The notes under the pieces were generated by a model. The model saw only the letters and a program-made list of their open reading frames with translations, was not told the DNA's origin and did not search any database. From the NCBI RefSeq assembly GCF_900101545.1, contig NZ_FMZU01000022.1:1-64000 (forward strand): a stretch of DNA of 64,000 bases. The letters run 5' to 3'. Position 1 is the first letter of the stretch. Every line of letters starts with the position of its first letter. A program made the translations under genes and the position numbers. Below are positions 25,719-33,551 of this stretch, piece by piece. Source of the DNA: Variovorax sp. CF079. Its GTDB lineage: Bacteria > Pseudomonadota > Gammaproteobacteria > Burkholderiales > Burkholderiaceae_C.

Positions 25719-27520
25719 CGATTGAACTCGCCATCGTCGGCGCCGGGCCCTGGGGCGTGGCCGTGCTGGACCGCCTGGTGACGACGGCGCGGCGGCGGCC
25801 GGAGCTGCAGGTCGCGGTGAATGTCATCGATCCTGCCGGGCCGGGACCGGGCGTGCACCGGCCGGAGCTGCCTTCGTTTCTGCTCCTCAACACCGTGTCG
25901 GGCCAGATCGACAGCTTCAGCGCCTCCCACTTCGGCGAGGCACCGCTGCCCGGCGCCGCGAGCTTCGTGGAATGGCTGCGGGCGGCGCGCGGCATCGATG
26001 CCGATCCCCACGGCTTCCTGCCGCGGGCGCTCTTCGGCGAATACCTGCGCCACGTGGTCGAGGTGCTGCAGAGGCAAGCGCCTTGCAACCTCGCGCTGCG
26101 CATGGTGCGCGCGTCGGTGTCGGAGCTCTCGCTCGCGGCCAAAGGCCGGGTTCGCGTCGTGCTCGACGACGCTTCTTCGCTGACCGTGGACCACGCATTC
26201 GTCTGCACCGGCCACGGGCTCGCGGATTCGCCTGACCCGCCGCCGAGCGTGGCAGCGATCGCCGCCTATCCGGTTGCCGGACTCGAGCGCATCGAGCCCG
26301 GGAGCGCCGTGGGCATTGCCGGCATCGGTCTCGTGGCCGTCGATGTCGTGGCGTCACTCACGCATGGCCGCGGCGGGCGCTTCATCGAGGGCGGCGACGG
26401 TGCGCTGCGCTACCTGCCCAGCGGCAGGGAGCCCGTGATGTACGTTCACTCGCGCACCGGCACGCCCTTCGCATGCCGACCCGCGGTGCCCTTGGATCTC
26501 TCGACCGTGTATCGCCCACTCTTCTGCACCGAAGCGCACCTCGCCGTTCGACGCGCGGTGCGGGGCAGGGCGGGCCTGCAGCTCGAAGAAGACGTGCTCG
26601 CACCGATCTGCGCCGAGATGCGGTCTGCCTACCTGTTCCGCGCGCTGGCGATCGCGCAGGGCGAGCAGGCCGCCGCGGCGTGCCACGAAGCGTTGTCCGC
26701 GCTGGCTTTCTCCGACGTGCGCGAGGCGTGCCTCCATCGATGGCCGGCGATGGCGTCGTTCTGCCCCGAGCAGCTGCTGATGCCCGACCCGCACGCCAGC
26801 TGGGATTCGGCCGCCGCCTTTGCTGCCGGCTTCGAAGAGCGCCTGGACTTCGACGTGGCAGAGGCACGCAAGGGCGAGGCGGGCAGTCCGTACAAGTACG
26901 CCTTGGAGATGCTGCGCGTGCTGCGGCCTTTCATTCGCGAGGGCGTGGAGTTCGATGCGCTCGCACCGGCCTCGCGACGCCTGTTCCACGGCCGCGTCGC
27001 GCCGCGCATTCAACAACTGGTGGTCGGCCCGCCGGTGTCGCGCGGCCGGGAGTGGCTGGCGCTGATGCGATGCGGCCTGCTGCGGCCGGAACTCGGGCCG
27101 TCGCCGGCGATCGAGCGCGATCCCGCGCGCGGCTTGTGGCGCGCGCGCAGCCGCGTTTTCGACGCGCCGCTCGTGAGCGTCCTCGAACAGTGGGTGGAAG
27201 GCCGCGCCCCGAAGCCCGTGCCGGAGCGCGATGGGCCTTCTCTTCTTTCGGCGATGTTTCGCTCGGGCCTGGTTGCCGCGACGCCCGCGTCACCGGCCTG
27301 CATCGACCGGTCGGGCCATCCGATCGATGCGACCGGCCTCTCTGTGCGCGCGATCACGCTGCTGGGCGTGCCTGTGGAAGGCAACAGCTACTTCAACCAT
27401 TACCTTCCGTCGCCGCGCAGCCGCGCACGTGCTTACGAAAGCATTCAGATCGCCATCGACGAGCTGCTTTCGAGGCAGCCCGCACCCGTGGAAGGCGCGT
27501 CGCTCGGCGTCGGAAGCTAA
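25715..27520 (+). CDS. FAD/NAD(P)-binding oxidoreductase (NAD_binding_9-like)
   Basis: A protein of 601 residues. The N-terminus carries AIVGAGPWGVAVLDRL (Gly9-x-Gly11-x-x-Gly14), then NVIDPAGPGPGVHRPELPSF and LLLNTVSGQID, the pattern of the FAD-NAD(P)-binding family (PF13454 type) related to flavin N-monooxygenases. A second nucleotide-binding stretch, GSAVGIAGIGLVAVDVV, is near residues 190-206. The protein may hydroxylate or oxidise the amine partner or the NRPS product, but no activity can be assigned. ATGA overlap joins it to the EamA gene. Its TAA stop is the first three bases of the conserved element at 27518, and the operon ends here. Confidence 0.85.
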   Translation: MTIELAIVGAGPWGVAVLDRLVTTARRRPELQVAVNVIDPAGPGPGVHRPELPSFLLLNTVSGQIDSFSASHFGEAPLPGAASFVEWLRAARGIDADPHGFLPRALFGEYLRHVVEVLQRQAPCNLALRMVRASVSELSLAAKGRVRVVLDDASSLTVDHAFVCTGHGLADSPDPPPSVAAIAAYPVAGLERIEPGSAVGIAGIGLVAVDVVASLTHGRGGRFIEGGDGALRYLPSGREPVMYVHSRTGTPFACRPAVPLDLSTVYRPLFCTEAHLAVRRAVRGRAGLQLEEDVLAPICAEMRSAYLFRALAIAQGEQAAAACHEALSALAFSDVREACLHRWPAMASFCPEQLLMPDPHASWDSAAAFAAGFEERLDFDVAEARKGEAGSPYKYALEMLRVLRPFIREGVEFDALAPASRRLFHGRVAPRIQQLVVGPPVSRGREWLALMRCGLLRPELGPSPAIERDPARGLWRARSRVFDAPLVSVLEQWVEGRAPKPVPERDGPSLLSAMFRSGLVAATPASPACIDRSGHPIDATGLSVRAITLLGVPVEGNSYFNHYLPSPRSRARAYESIQIAIDELLSRQPAPVEGASLGVGS

Positions 27521-27554
27521 GAATTTACAAGGCGCCGTCACGGGCGTTTGGTAA
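27518..27554 (+). promoter_or_regulatory. Conserved element copy 2: TAAGAATTTACAAGGCG-N13-TTGGTAA
   Basis: Identical 17 bases and identical spacing to 13125-13161, in the same orientation. It begins on the stop codon of the preceding gene and lies 107 bases before the chosen LuxR-type start, so it is the probable promoter or operator for that regulator. The spacer sequence is not conserved between the copies, as expected for protein-binding half-sites or a hairpin loop rather than a duplicated gene fragment. Confidence 0.6.
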
Positions 27555-27661
27555 TTTGCGTTGAGGAGAAGAGCTCCGGTTTCGACACGATATCTGGAAG
27601 CCCTTGCGGGCTGGATCACCATGAAATCTATTCACGCCGAACGCGCGTCGAGGTGCCACCG

Positions 27662-28603
27662 ATGATTCTTTCGTCGTTGCTGCAGCGCGCCGCCGCTTCC
27701 TCGCTCGATCCCGATGCGGATCTCGCGCAGCCCGGGCGCGACCCGCGGCCCGAGCTCGAGGGACCGCAGCCGCATCTCTACGCGGACGAGGACCTGTCGG
27801 TGATGCCGTCGATGGTCAGGGGCCGCGCGGAGCCGTCGGGCATCGTCGGCGAGCTGGTCGAGGCGGGCGATGTGGAGGCACGCGCGCGCCTCGTGCGCGG
27901 CCTGCTGCACCAGATCGGCTTCGAGTGGCTGGGCTACGGCGCCGTCACTTTCATGGCGGGGCGCCTGTGGCCGCTGAGTTTCTTCACCAGCTATGCCAAC
28001 GCCGGGTGGATGCGGCGCTACTTCGCGCACCGGCACAACCAGGTCGACACGCGGCACCAGGATGCGCCGGCCTCGAGCCTGCCGCTGGTCTGGGACGTCG
28101 ACCAGCTGGAGGCACAGTTCGACCGCTCCGATCGTCCGGCCCAGTGCCGGCAGTTCATCGAGGACCTGCATGCGAGCGGCATCCGCAGCGGGCTGTTCCT
28201 TCGCCTCGCTTCGCCCACTCACGTCAACGAGCACACGCTGATCAGCCTCCTGTCCAGCACGCCCGGACGCGAGTGGATCGACGGCGGCGTGACGGGCCGT
28301 GCGCTGCTGCTCAGCCTGAGCGTGCATGAGTACCTGTCGCGCCATGCGCGCCTGCCGGCGGCGCCGGCGGCGGCACGCATCGACCTGTCGCAGCTCTCGC
28401 CCACGCAGCAGTACATCCTCGAACACCTGCTGCAGGGCCGCAGCGACAAGGAGATCGCCTACCGCATGCAGCTGTCGGCGCACACGGTGGATTACCACAT
28501 GCGCCAATTGCGACGGCGCTTCTCGGCGCGCAACAGGGTTCAGCTGGTGAAGGCCGCGACGCAATCGCAGTTCGGCGAGAGCAACTTCGGCACGGTCGGA
28601 TAG
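27662..28603 (+). CDS. LuxR-type regulator with autoinducer-binding-like domain (LuxR solo)
   Basis: A regulator of 313 residues. After about 70 N-terminal residues without recognisable motifs comes an autoinducer-binding-like domain (about 75-225). Trp116, Tyr120, Asp129 and Trp144 fall in the conserved order of AHL receptors, but the Pro after the Asp is Thr130. The LuxR helix-turn-helix is at about 245-300 (LSPTQQYILEHLLQGRSDKE and LSAHTVDYHMRQLRRRFS). No luxI is in the window. An in-frame TTG at 27548 would add 38 residues that overlap the conserved element; the ATG at 27662 is preferred. Position after the NRPS operon suggests that it senses the operon's product and controls both copies of the element. 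Confidence 0.86.
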   Translation: MILSSLLQRAAASSLDPDADLAQPGRDPRPELEGPQPHLYADEDLSVMPSMVRGRAEPSGIVGELVEAGDVEARARLVRGLLHQIGFEWLGYGAVTFMAGRLWPLSFFTSYANAGWMRRYFAHRHNQVDTRHQDAPASSLPLVWDVDQLEAQFDRSDRPAQCRQFIEDLHASGIRSGLFLRLASPTHVNEHTLISLLSSTPGREWIDGGVTGRALLLSLSVHEYLSRHARLPAAPAAARIDLSQLSPTQQYILEHLLQGRSDKEIAYRMQLSAHTVDYHMRQLRRRFSARNRVQLVKAATQSQFGESNFGTVG

Positions 28604-28608
28604 GCGGC

Positions 28609-29640
28609 TCAGACCGGCGCCGGACTGCGCTCCGCGAACTGCCCGTTCCAGTAAGGGTAGTAGGGGTAGGGCGGCGTGACCGCGCTGGCCGCATCGAGTC
28701 TCTCGACCTGCTCCGTCGTGAGCTGCCAGCCGAGCGCGCCCAGGTTCTGCTTGAGTTGTTCCTCGTCGCGCGCGCCGATCAGCACGCTGGCCACGGTGGG
28801 ACGCTGCAGCAGCCAGTTGAGCGCGATCTGCGGCAAGGTCTTGCCGGTTTCCTCGGCCACCTGGTCCATCGCATCGACCACGCGGTACAGGCGCTCGTCG
28901 ACCACCGGCGGCGCGAAGCCGGCGGTGTCGTGCAGCCGGCTGCCCGCGGGCAGCGGCTGGCCGCGCCGGATCTTGCCGGTCAGGCGGCCCCAGCCCAGCG
29001 GGCTCCAGACGATCGCGCCCACGCCCTGGTCGATGGCGAGCGGCATCAGCTCCCATTCGTAGTCACGTCCTACCAGCGAGTAGTAAGTCTGGTTCGCGAC
29101 GTAGCGCGAAAGGCCCAACCGGTCCGACGCGGCCAGCGACTTCATCAACTGCCAGCCCGAGAAGTTGGAGACGCCGATGTAGCGCACCTTGCCCGCGCGC
29201 ACGAGGTCGTCGAGCGTGCCGAGCACCTGTTCGACCGGCGTCATCGCATCGAAGGCGTGCAGCTGCAGCAGGTCGATGTAGTCGGTGCCCAGGCGCTTGA
29301 GCGCGGCGTCGGTGCCGGCGATCAGGTGATGGCGCGAGGAGCCGACGTCGTTCGGCCCGTCGCCCGCGCGCAGCGAGAGCTTGGTCGAGAGGATCACCTT
29401 GTCGCGCCGGCCCTGCACCGCGGCGCCGAGGATCGATTCGGAGGCGCCGCTCGAGTACACGTCGGCGCTGTCGAAGAGGTTGACGCCGGCCTCGAGGCAG
29501 ATGTCGACAATGCGGCGCGCGCCGGCGACGTCGGTGTTGCCCCAGGCGCTGAAGAGCGGGCCCTGGCCGCCGAAGGTGCCGGCGCCGAAGCCGAGGGCCG
29601 GCACCTTGAAGCCGGAGTTGCCGAGATAGCGATGTTCCAT
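28609..29640 (-). CDS. Aldo/keto reductase
   Basis: A NADPH-dependent oxidoreductase of 343 residues with a TIM-barrel fold. Catalytic residues are visible as Asp and Tyr in NLFDSADVYSSG, Lys in STKLSL and His in LLQLHAFD. The cofactor region is near SVLIGARDEEQL. The family reduces aldehydes and ketones; the closest type is the YajO/Tas-like group. It converges on the LuxR gene (five bases apart) and sits 29 bases downstream of the MFS gene on the same strand, so the two may be co-transcribed. Confidence 0.93.
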   Translation of the reverse strand: MEHRYLGNSGFKVPALGFGAGTFGGQGPLFSAWGNTDVAGARRIVDICLEAGVNLFDSADVYSSGASESILGAAVQGRRDKVILSTKLSLRAGDGPNDVGSSRHHLIAGTDAALKRLGTDYIDLLQLHAFDAMTPVEQVLGTLDDLVRAGKVRYIGVSNFSGWQLMKSLAASDRLGLSRYVANQTYYSLVGRDYEWELMPLAIDQGVGAIVWSPLGWGRLTGKIRRGQPLPAGSRLHDTAGFAPPVVDERLYRVVDAMDQVAEETGKTLPQIALNWLLQRPTVASVLIGARDEEQLKQNLGALGWQLTTEQVERLDAASAVTPPYPYYPYWNGQFAERSPAPV

Positions 29641-29669
29641 GACGAGTCCTTGCAGTTGGAATGAATGAG

Positions 29670-30857
29670 TCAGGTGCGTGCGGGCGCGCAGGCTAGCGGC
29701 AGCTCGCGCCGGTCGAGCGCACGGCTCCAGAGCGCGATCGCGAGGCCTGCCAGCGTCAGCAGCGCGGCGACCCAGCCGAGTGCGCCTAGCCCCGGGCCGC
29801 GGTCGATCACCATGCCGCCGACCCAGGCGCCGAGCGCATTGCCGAGATTGAAGGCCGCGATGTTGAGGCTGGACGCCAGGTTCTGCCCGGCGCCGGATGC
29901 CTTCTCGAGCACGCGCAGCTGGAGTGGCGCGACCGTGGCGAAGGAAGCGATGCCGAGCAGGCCGACGAAGAGCGCCGCCGTCACGCCCGAGTGGAGCGCC
30001 GGCTGCATCACGGCCAGCACCACGGCGAGCGCCACCAGCGTGCCCAGCACGGCCGGCATCTGCGCGCGGTCGGCCAGCTTGCCGCCGAGGATGTTGCCCA
30101 CCGCGAGGCCGCCACCGAAGAGCAGCAGGATCGGCGACACCGCCGCTTCGGACAAGCCGGTGATGCGGGTCAGCAGCGGCTGGATGTAGGTGAACACCGC
30201 GAACACGCCGGCAAAGCCGAGCACCGTCATCGCGAGCCCGAGCAGCACCTGCGGCCGGGCCAGCACCGCGAGTTCGTCGGCGAGCGAGGCGGGGGCCTGC
30301 TTGTCGGCGGCCCGATCGCGCGGCACGAAGACCGCGAGCACGGCGAGGGCGAAGACGCCGATCAGCGCCACGGCCCAGAAGGTCGAGCGCCAGCCGAACT
30401 GCAGGCCCAGCCAGGCGCCGGCCGGCACGCCGAGCATGGTCGCGGCCGTGAGGCCGGTGAACATGATTGCGATCGCCGAGGCGCGCTTTTCCGGAGCGAC
30501 CAGTCCGGTGGCAACGACGGAGCCGACGCCGAAGAAGGTGCCGTGCGCGAGCGAGGTGATCACGCGCGCGGCCATCAGCATCTCGTAGCTGGGCGCCAGC
30601 GCACAGGCGATGTTGCCGAGCGTGAAGATCGCCATCAGCGCGAGCAGCACGGTCTTGCGCGGCACGCGGCGGGTGGCGATGGTGAGCAGCGGCGCGCCGA
30701 CCGCCACCCCGAGCGCATAGCCCGAGATCAGCAGGCCGGCGGCCGCGATGGAGACATGAAGATCCGCCGAGACCTGCAGCAGCAGGCCCATGATGACGAA
30801 TTCGGTGGTGCCTATTCCGAAGGCACCGGCGGTGAGGGCGAGGAGGGCGATGGGCAT
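29670..30857 (-). CDS. MFS efflux transporter (AraJ/NepI-like)
   Basis: A transporter of 395 residues with twelve predicted helices. The start, LLALTAGAFGIGTTEFVIMG, is the signature of the DHA1 AraJ/YdhP-like group, and RRVPRKTVLL is the cytoplasmic loop 2-3 motif. Such pumps export sugars, nucleosides or drugs. It precedes the aldo/keto reductase on the same strand. The LysR gene at 31280 is the likely divergent regulator, although an antitoxin gene lies between. Confidence 0.92.
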   Translation of the reverse strand: MPIALLALTAGAFGIGTTEFVIMGLLLQVSADLHVSIAAAGLLISGYALGVAVGAPLLTIATRRVPRKTVLLALMAIFTLGNIACALAPSYEMLMAARVITSLAHGTFFGVGSVVATGLVAPEKRASAIAIMFTGLTAATMLGVPAGAWLGLQFGWRSTFWAVALIGVFALAVLAVFVPRDRAADKQAPASLADELAVLARPQVLLGLAMTVLGFAGVFAVFTYIQPLLTRITGLSEAAVSPILLLFGGGLAVGNILGGKLADRAQMPAVLGTLVALAVVLAVMQPALHSGVTAALFVGLLGIASFATVAPLQLRVLEKASGAGQNLASSLNIAAFNLGNALGAWVGGMVIDRGPGLGALGWVAALLTLAGLAIALWSRALDRRELPLACAPART

Positions 30858-30995
30858 GATGCCTCGTACTGTGCGGGCATCGGCTTGCCTTGACTAGGAT
30901 GGCAAATGGACAAGCATTGGTGAGTTGAAGTCACGAATGCGAAACTCGAAGGGCCGTCCTTCCGCATAATGCAAAGCCTGTATGGAAAGGAGCAG

Positions 30996-31244
30996 ATGCC
31001 TTATCGAACCGTTGAGCTCCAAGAGGCTTGCAACACCCTGCCTGAGCTCGCATCGCGCGCACATGCAGGCGAGCCCAGTTTGCTCATCCGACACGGAAAG
31101 CCCTACGCAGCAATTGTTTCGTCTGATGTACTCATGAAGGCGCGAGCACGCCCGTGTTTCTTGCGCTTGCGCGGTAGCGGCAGGGGGTTCTGGAGCGAGT
31201 CTCCTGCGCGAGCTATCGATGCTGCCCGCGCTGAGTGGAACTGA
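30996..31244 (+). CDS. Orphan Phd/YefM-type antitoxin
   Basis: A protein of 82 residues. The N-terminus (MPYRTVELQEACNTLPELAS) and LIRHGKPYAAIVSSD match the prevent-host-death DNA-binding fold. The C-terminal GSGRGFWSES...ARAEWN matches the common tail of this family, which wraps the toxin. GGAG at 30989-30992 supports the ATG at 30996 over the in-frame ATG at 30969. No toxin gene follows; the next gene is a LysR regulator 35 bases on. Base composition is visibly lower in GC than its neighbours, which suggests acquisition. Confidence 0.75.
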   Translation: MPYRTVELQEACNTLPELASRAHAGEPSLLIRHGKPYAAIVSSDVLMKARARPCFLRLRGSGRGFWSESPARAIDAARAEWN

Positions 31245-31279
31245 GCGGCTGAGGCTGCTCGAAGAGGAACGCACCTGAC

Positions 31280-32200
31280 ATGCCCCGCATCGAGGTCAAC
31301 CGCTCCGGCGAGATGGAAGCCTTCGTCCAGGTGGTCGACCGCGGCAGCTTCTCGGCCGGCGCGCGCGTGCTGGGCATGACGCCTTCGGCCGTCAGCAAGC
31401 TGGTCGCGCGGCTGGAGGCGCGGCTGGCCACGCAACTGGTGCACCGCTCCACGCGCAAGCTGCAGCTCACGCCCGAGGGCCAGAACTTCTACGAGCGCAG
31501 CGTCCGCGTCCTGGCCGACATGGACGAGGCCGAGCGCTGCGCCGCGGCCGGCGCCGCGCCGCGCGGGCGCGTGCGCATCAACGCCAGCATCTCCTTCGGC
31601 CACCGCCTGCTGATGCCGCTGGTGCCGCGCTTCCTCGAACTGCATCCGCAGGTGACGCTGGACATCGTGCTGACCGATCGCGTGGTCGACCTGATGGACG
31701 AGCGCACCGACATCGCGATCCGCTGGGGTCCGTTGCCGCCGTCCGACCTGGTGGCGCGCCATCTCTTCGACACGGGGCAGGCCATCGTCGCTTCGCCCGC
31801 GTACCTGGAACGCTACGGCACGCCGCGCACGCCGCAGGAGCTGGAAGCGCACAACCGCATCGGCTCCAGCTACCACCGCAGCGCGCCCGACTGGCCGCTC
31901 GTGGTCGACGGGCGCCCGCTCGACATGCCGGTCGTGGGCTCGGTGCGTGCCGGCGATGGAGAAACACTGCGCCGGCTGGTGCTGGAAGGCGTCGGGCTGG
32001 GCCGGCTCTCGCTCTATCACATCCAGCCCGACATCGACGCCGGCCGCCTGGTGCCGGTGCTGGAGGAATTCAATCCGCGCGACATGACGCCGGTGCATGC
32101 CGTCTACCTCGGCAAGCCCGGCCGGCTGCCGGCGCGGGTGCGCGCCGTGCTCGACTACCTGTCGGCGCGGCTCGCGGACAATAGCCGTTCACGACCATGA
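31280..32200 (+). CDS. LysR-family transcriptional regulator
   Basis: A regulator of 306 residues with an N-terminal winged helix (GSFSAGARVLGMTPSAVSKL near 18-37) and a LysR_substrate domain (about 90-295). It belongs to the CrgA/DhcR-like group often found beside oxidoreductase and MFS genes. It faces away from the MFS/aldo-keto reductase pair, which it may control. Its TGA overlaps the ATG of the first pqiA gene by four bases, so the pqi genes are probably partly on its transcript. Confidence 0.92.
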   Translation: MPRIEVNRSGEMEAFVQVVDRGSFSAGARVLGMTPSAVSKLVARLEARLATQLVHRSTRKLQLTPEGQNFYERSVRVLADMDEAERCAAAGAAPRGRVRINASISFGHRLLMPLVPRFLELHPQVTLDIVLTDRVVDLMDERTDIAIRWGPLPPSDLVARHLFDTGQAIVASPAYLERYGTPRTPQELEAHNRIGSSYHRSAPDWPLVVDGRPLDMPVVGSVRAGDGETLRRLVLEGVGLGRLSLYHIQPDIDAGRLVPVLEEFNPRDMTPVHAVYLGKPGRLPARVRAVLDYLSARLADNSRSRP

Positions 32201-32820
32201 AGGAAGTTCCCGACGCCATCGTCTGCGAGGGCTGCGACGCGGTCTACCGCCGCACGCCGCTGCGCCCGCGCGAAGTCTCGCATTGCGCCCGCTGCGGCAC
32301 CGAGCTCGACCGGCATGCGGGCGACCAGGGCGCGCGCGTGCTGCCGCTCACGGTGGCGAGCCTGATCCTGTTCGCGATCGCCAACCTGTTTCCGATCGTC
32401 GAGATCGAGTTGCGGGGCCTCAGCAGCGAGACCACGCTGGCCGGCGCGGTGATCGTGCTCAGCACCGAGGGCATGTCGGTGGTGGCGCTGCTGGTGCTGG
32501 GCACCACCATCCTCTTTCCCTTGCTGCAGCTGTGCATCCTGTTCTATTTGCTGGTGCCGATGGCGCGCGAGCGGCGGCCGGCCGGCTTCGGCGTGCTGGT
32601 GCGGATCCTGCAGTCGCTCAGGCCGTGGGGAATGATCGAGGTCTTTCTGCTCGGCGTGCTGGTGGCCATCGTCAAGCTCTCGAGCCTGGCGCAGGTGGTG
32701 GCCGGACCGGCGCTGTGGGCCTTCATCGGCCTCACGGTGCTGCTGACGGCGGTGCTGTCCTTCAACCCGCGCACCTTCTGGGAAATGGCCTTCGAGCCGC
32801 GGCCGGGGCAGAAGGCATGA
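32197..32820 (+). CDS. pqiA: Paraquat-inducible protein A, first subunit
   Basis: An inner-membrane protein of 207 residues. CxxC pairs at the N-terminus (CEGC, CARC) form the zinc/rubredoxin-like knob of PqiA/LetA, followed by four helices. In E. coli PqiA is one protein with two such halves; here the halves are separate genes, as in many beta-proteobacteria. PqiA works with PqiB and PqiC in lipid movement between inner and outer membranes. The start overlaps the LysR stop. Confidence 0.92.
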   Translation: MKEVPDAIVCEGCDAVYRRTPLRPREVSHCARCGTELDRHAGDQGARVLPLTVASLILFAIANLFPIVEIELRGLSSETTLAGAVIVLSTEGMSVVALLVLGTTILFPLLQLCILFYLLVPMARERRPAGFGVLVRILQSLRPWGMIEVFLLGVLVAIVKLSSLAQVVAGPALWAFIGLTVLLTAVLSFNPRTFWEMAFEPRPGQKA

Positions 32821-33494
32821 CGGCAACGGCGCCGATCAGGACGGCGGCGCAGCTCGGGCTCTTGAGCTGCCACCACTGCGGCACGGTCTGGCAGGGCGCC
32901 GCGGAGAGCGAAGCCTGCGCGCGCTGCGGCACGCACCTGCATCGCCGCAAGCCTCACAGCATCCAGTGCACCTGGGCCTTGCTGATCGCGGCCTGCATCA
33001 TGTACGTGCCGGCCAACCTGCTGCCGGTGATGATCACCAAGAGTTTGCTGGGCACGCAGTACGACACCATCCTGAGCGGCGTGATCTACTTCTGGGTCTC
33101 CGGCGCCTACGGGCTGGCGGCGATCATCTTCATCGCCAGCTTCCTGGTGCCGCTGTTCAAGCTGACCGCGCTGATGCTGCTGGCTTACATGGCCCAGCGG
33201 CACCGCCCCGCCGGGCAACTCGAACGCGCGCGGCTCTATCGCATCCTCGAGGTGATCGGCCGCTGGTCGATGCTCGACGTCTTCGTGGTGTCGCTCTTGG
33301 CCGGCCTGGTGCGCATCCAGGGTTTTGCCGAAATCACCGCCGGCGTCGGCATCGCCGCCTTCGGCGCGGTGGTGGTGCTGACGATGCTGGCCTCGCTGAG
33401 CTTCGATCCGCGCCTCACCTGGGACAGCGAGGACGTCATGAACGAAACGGCGCCCGCACACGACATGCACGCAAGAAACGAAAGAACCGCATGA
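32817..33494 (+). CDS. pqiA: Paraquat-inducible protein A, second subunit
   Basis: A protein of 225 residues with CHHC and CARC zinc-type pairs and four helices (first near ALLIACIMYVPANLLPVMI). It corresponds to the C-terminal half of E. coli PqiA. The ATG overlaps the stop of the first subunit, and a 57-base gap follows before pqiB. Both subunits should assemble with PqiB at the inner membrane. Confidence 0.92.
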   Translation: MTATAPIRTAAQLGLLSCHHCGTVWQGAAESEACARCGTHLHRRKPHSIQCTWALLIAACIMYVPANLLPVMITKSLLGTQYDTILSGVIYFWVSGAYGLAAIIFIASFLVPLFKLTALMLLAYMAQRHRPAGQLERARLYRILEVIGRWSMLDVFVVSLLAGLVRIQGFAEITAGVGIAAFGAVVVLTMLASLSFDPRLTWDSEDVMNETAPAHDMHARNERTA

Positions 33495-33551
33495 GCGCTG
33501 CGGCCGCTCCAAGCAAGCTCGCACCGCAGTGCGAAGCACGAAGGTACTCCA

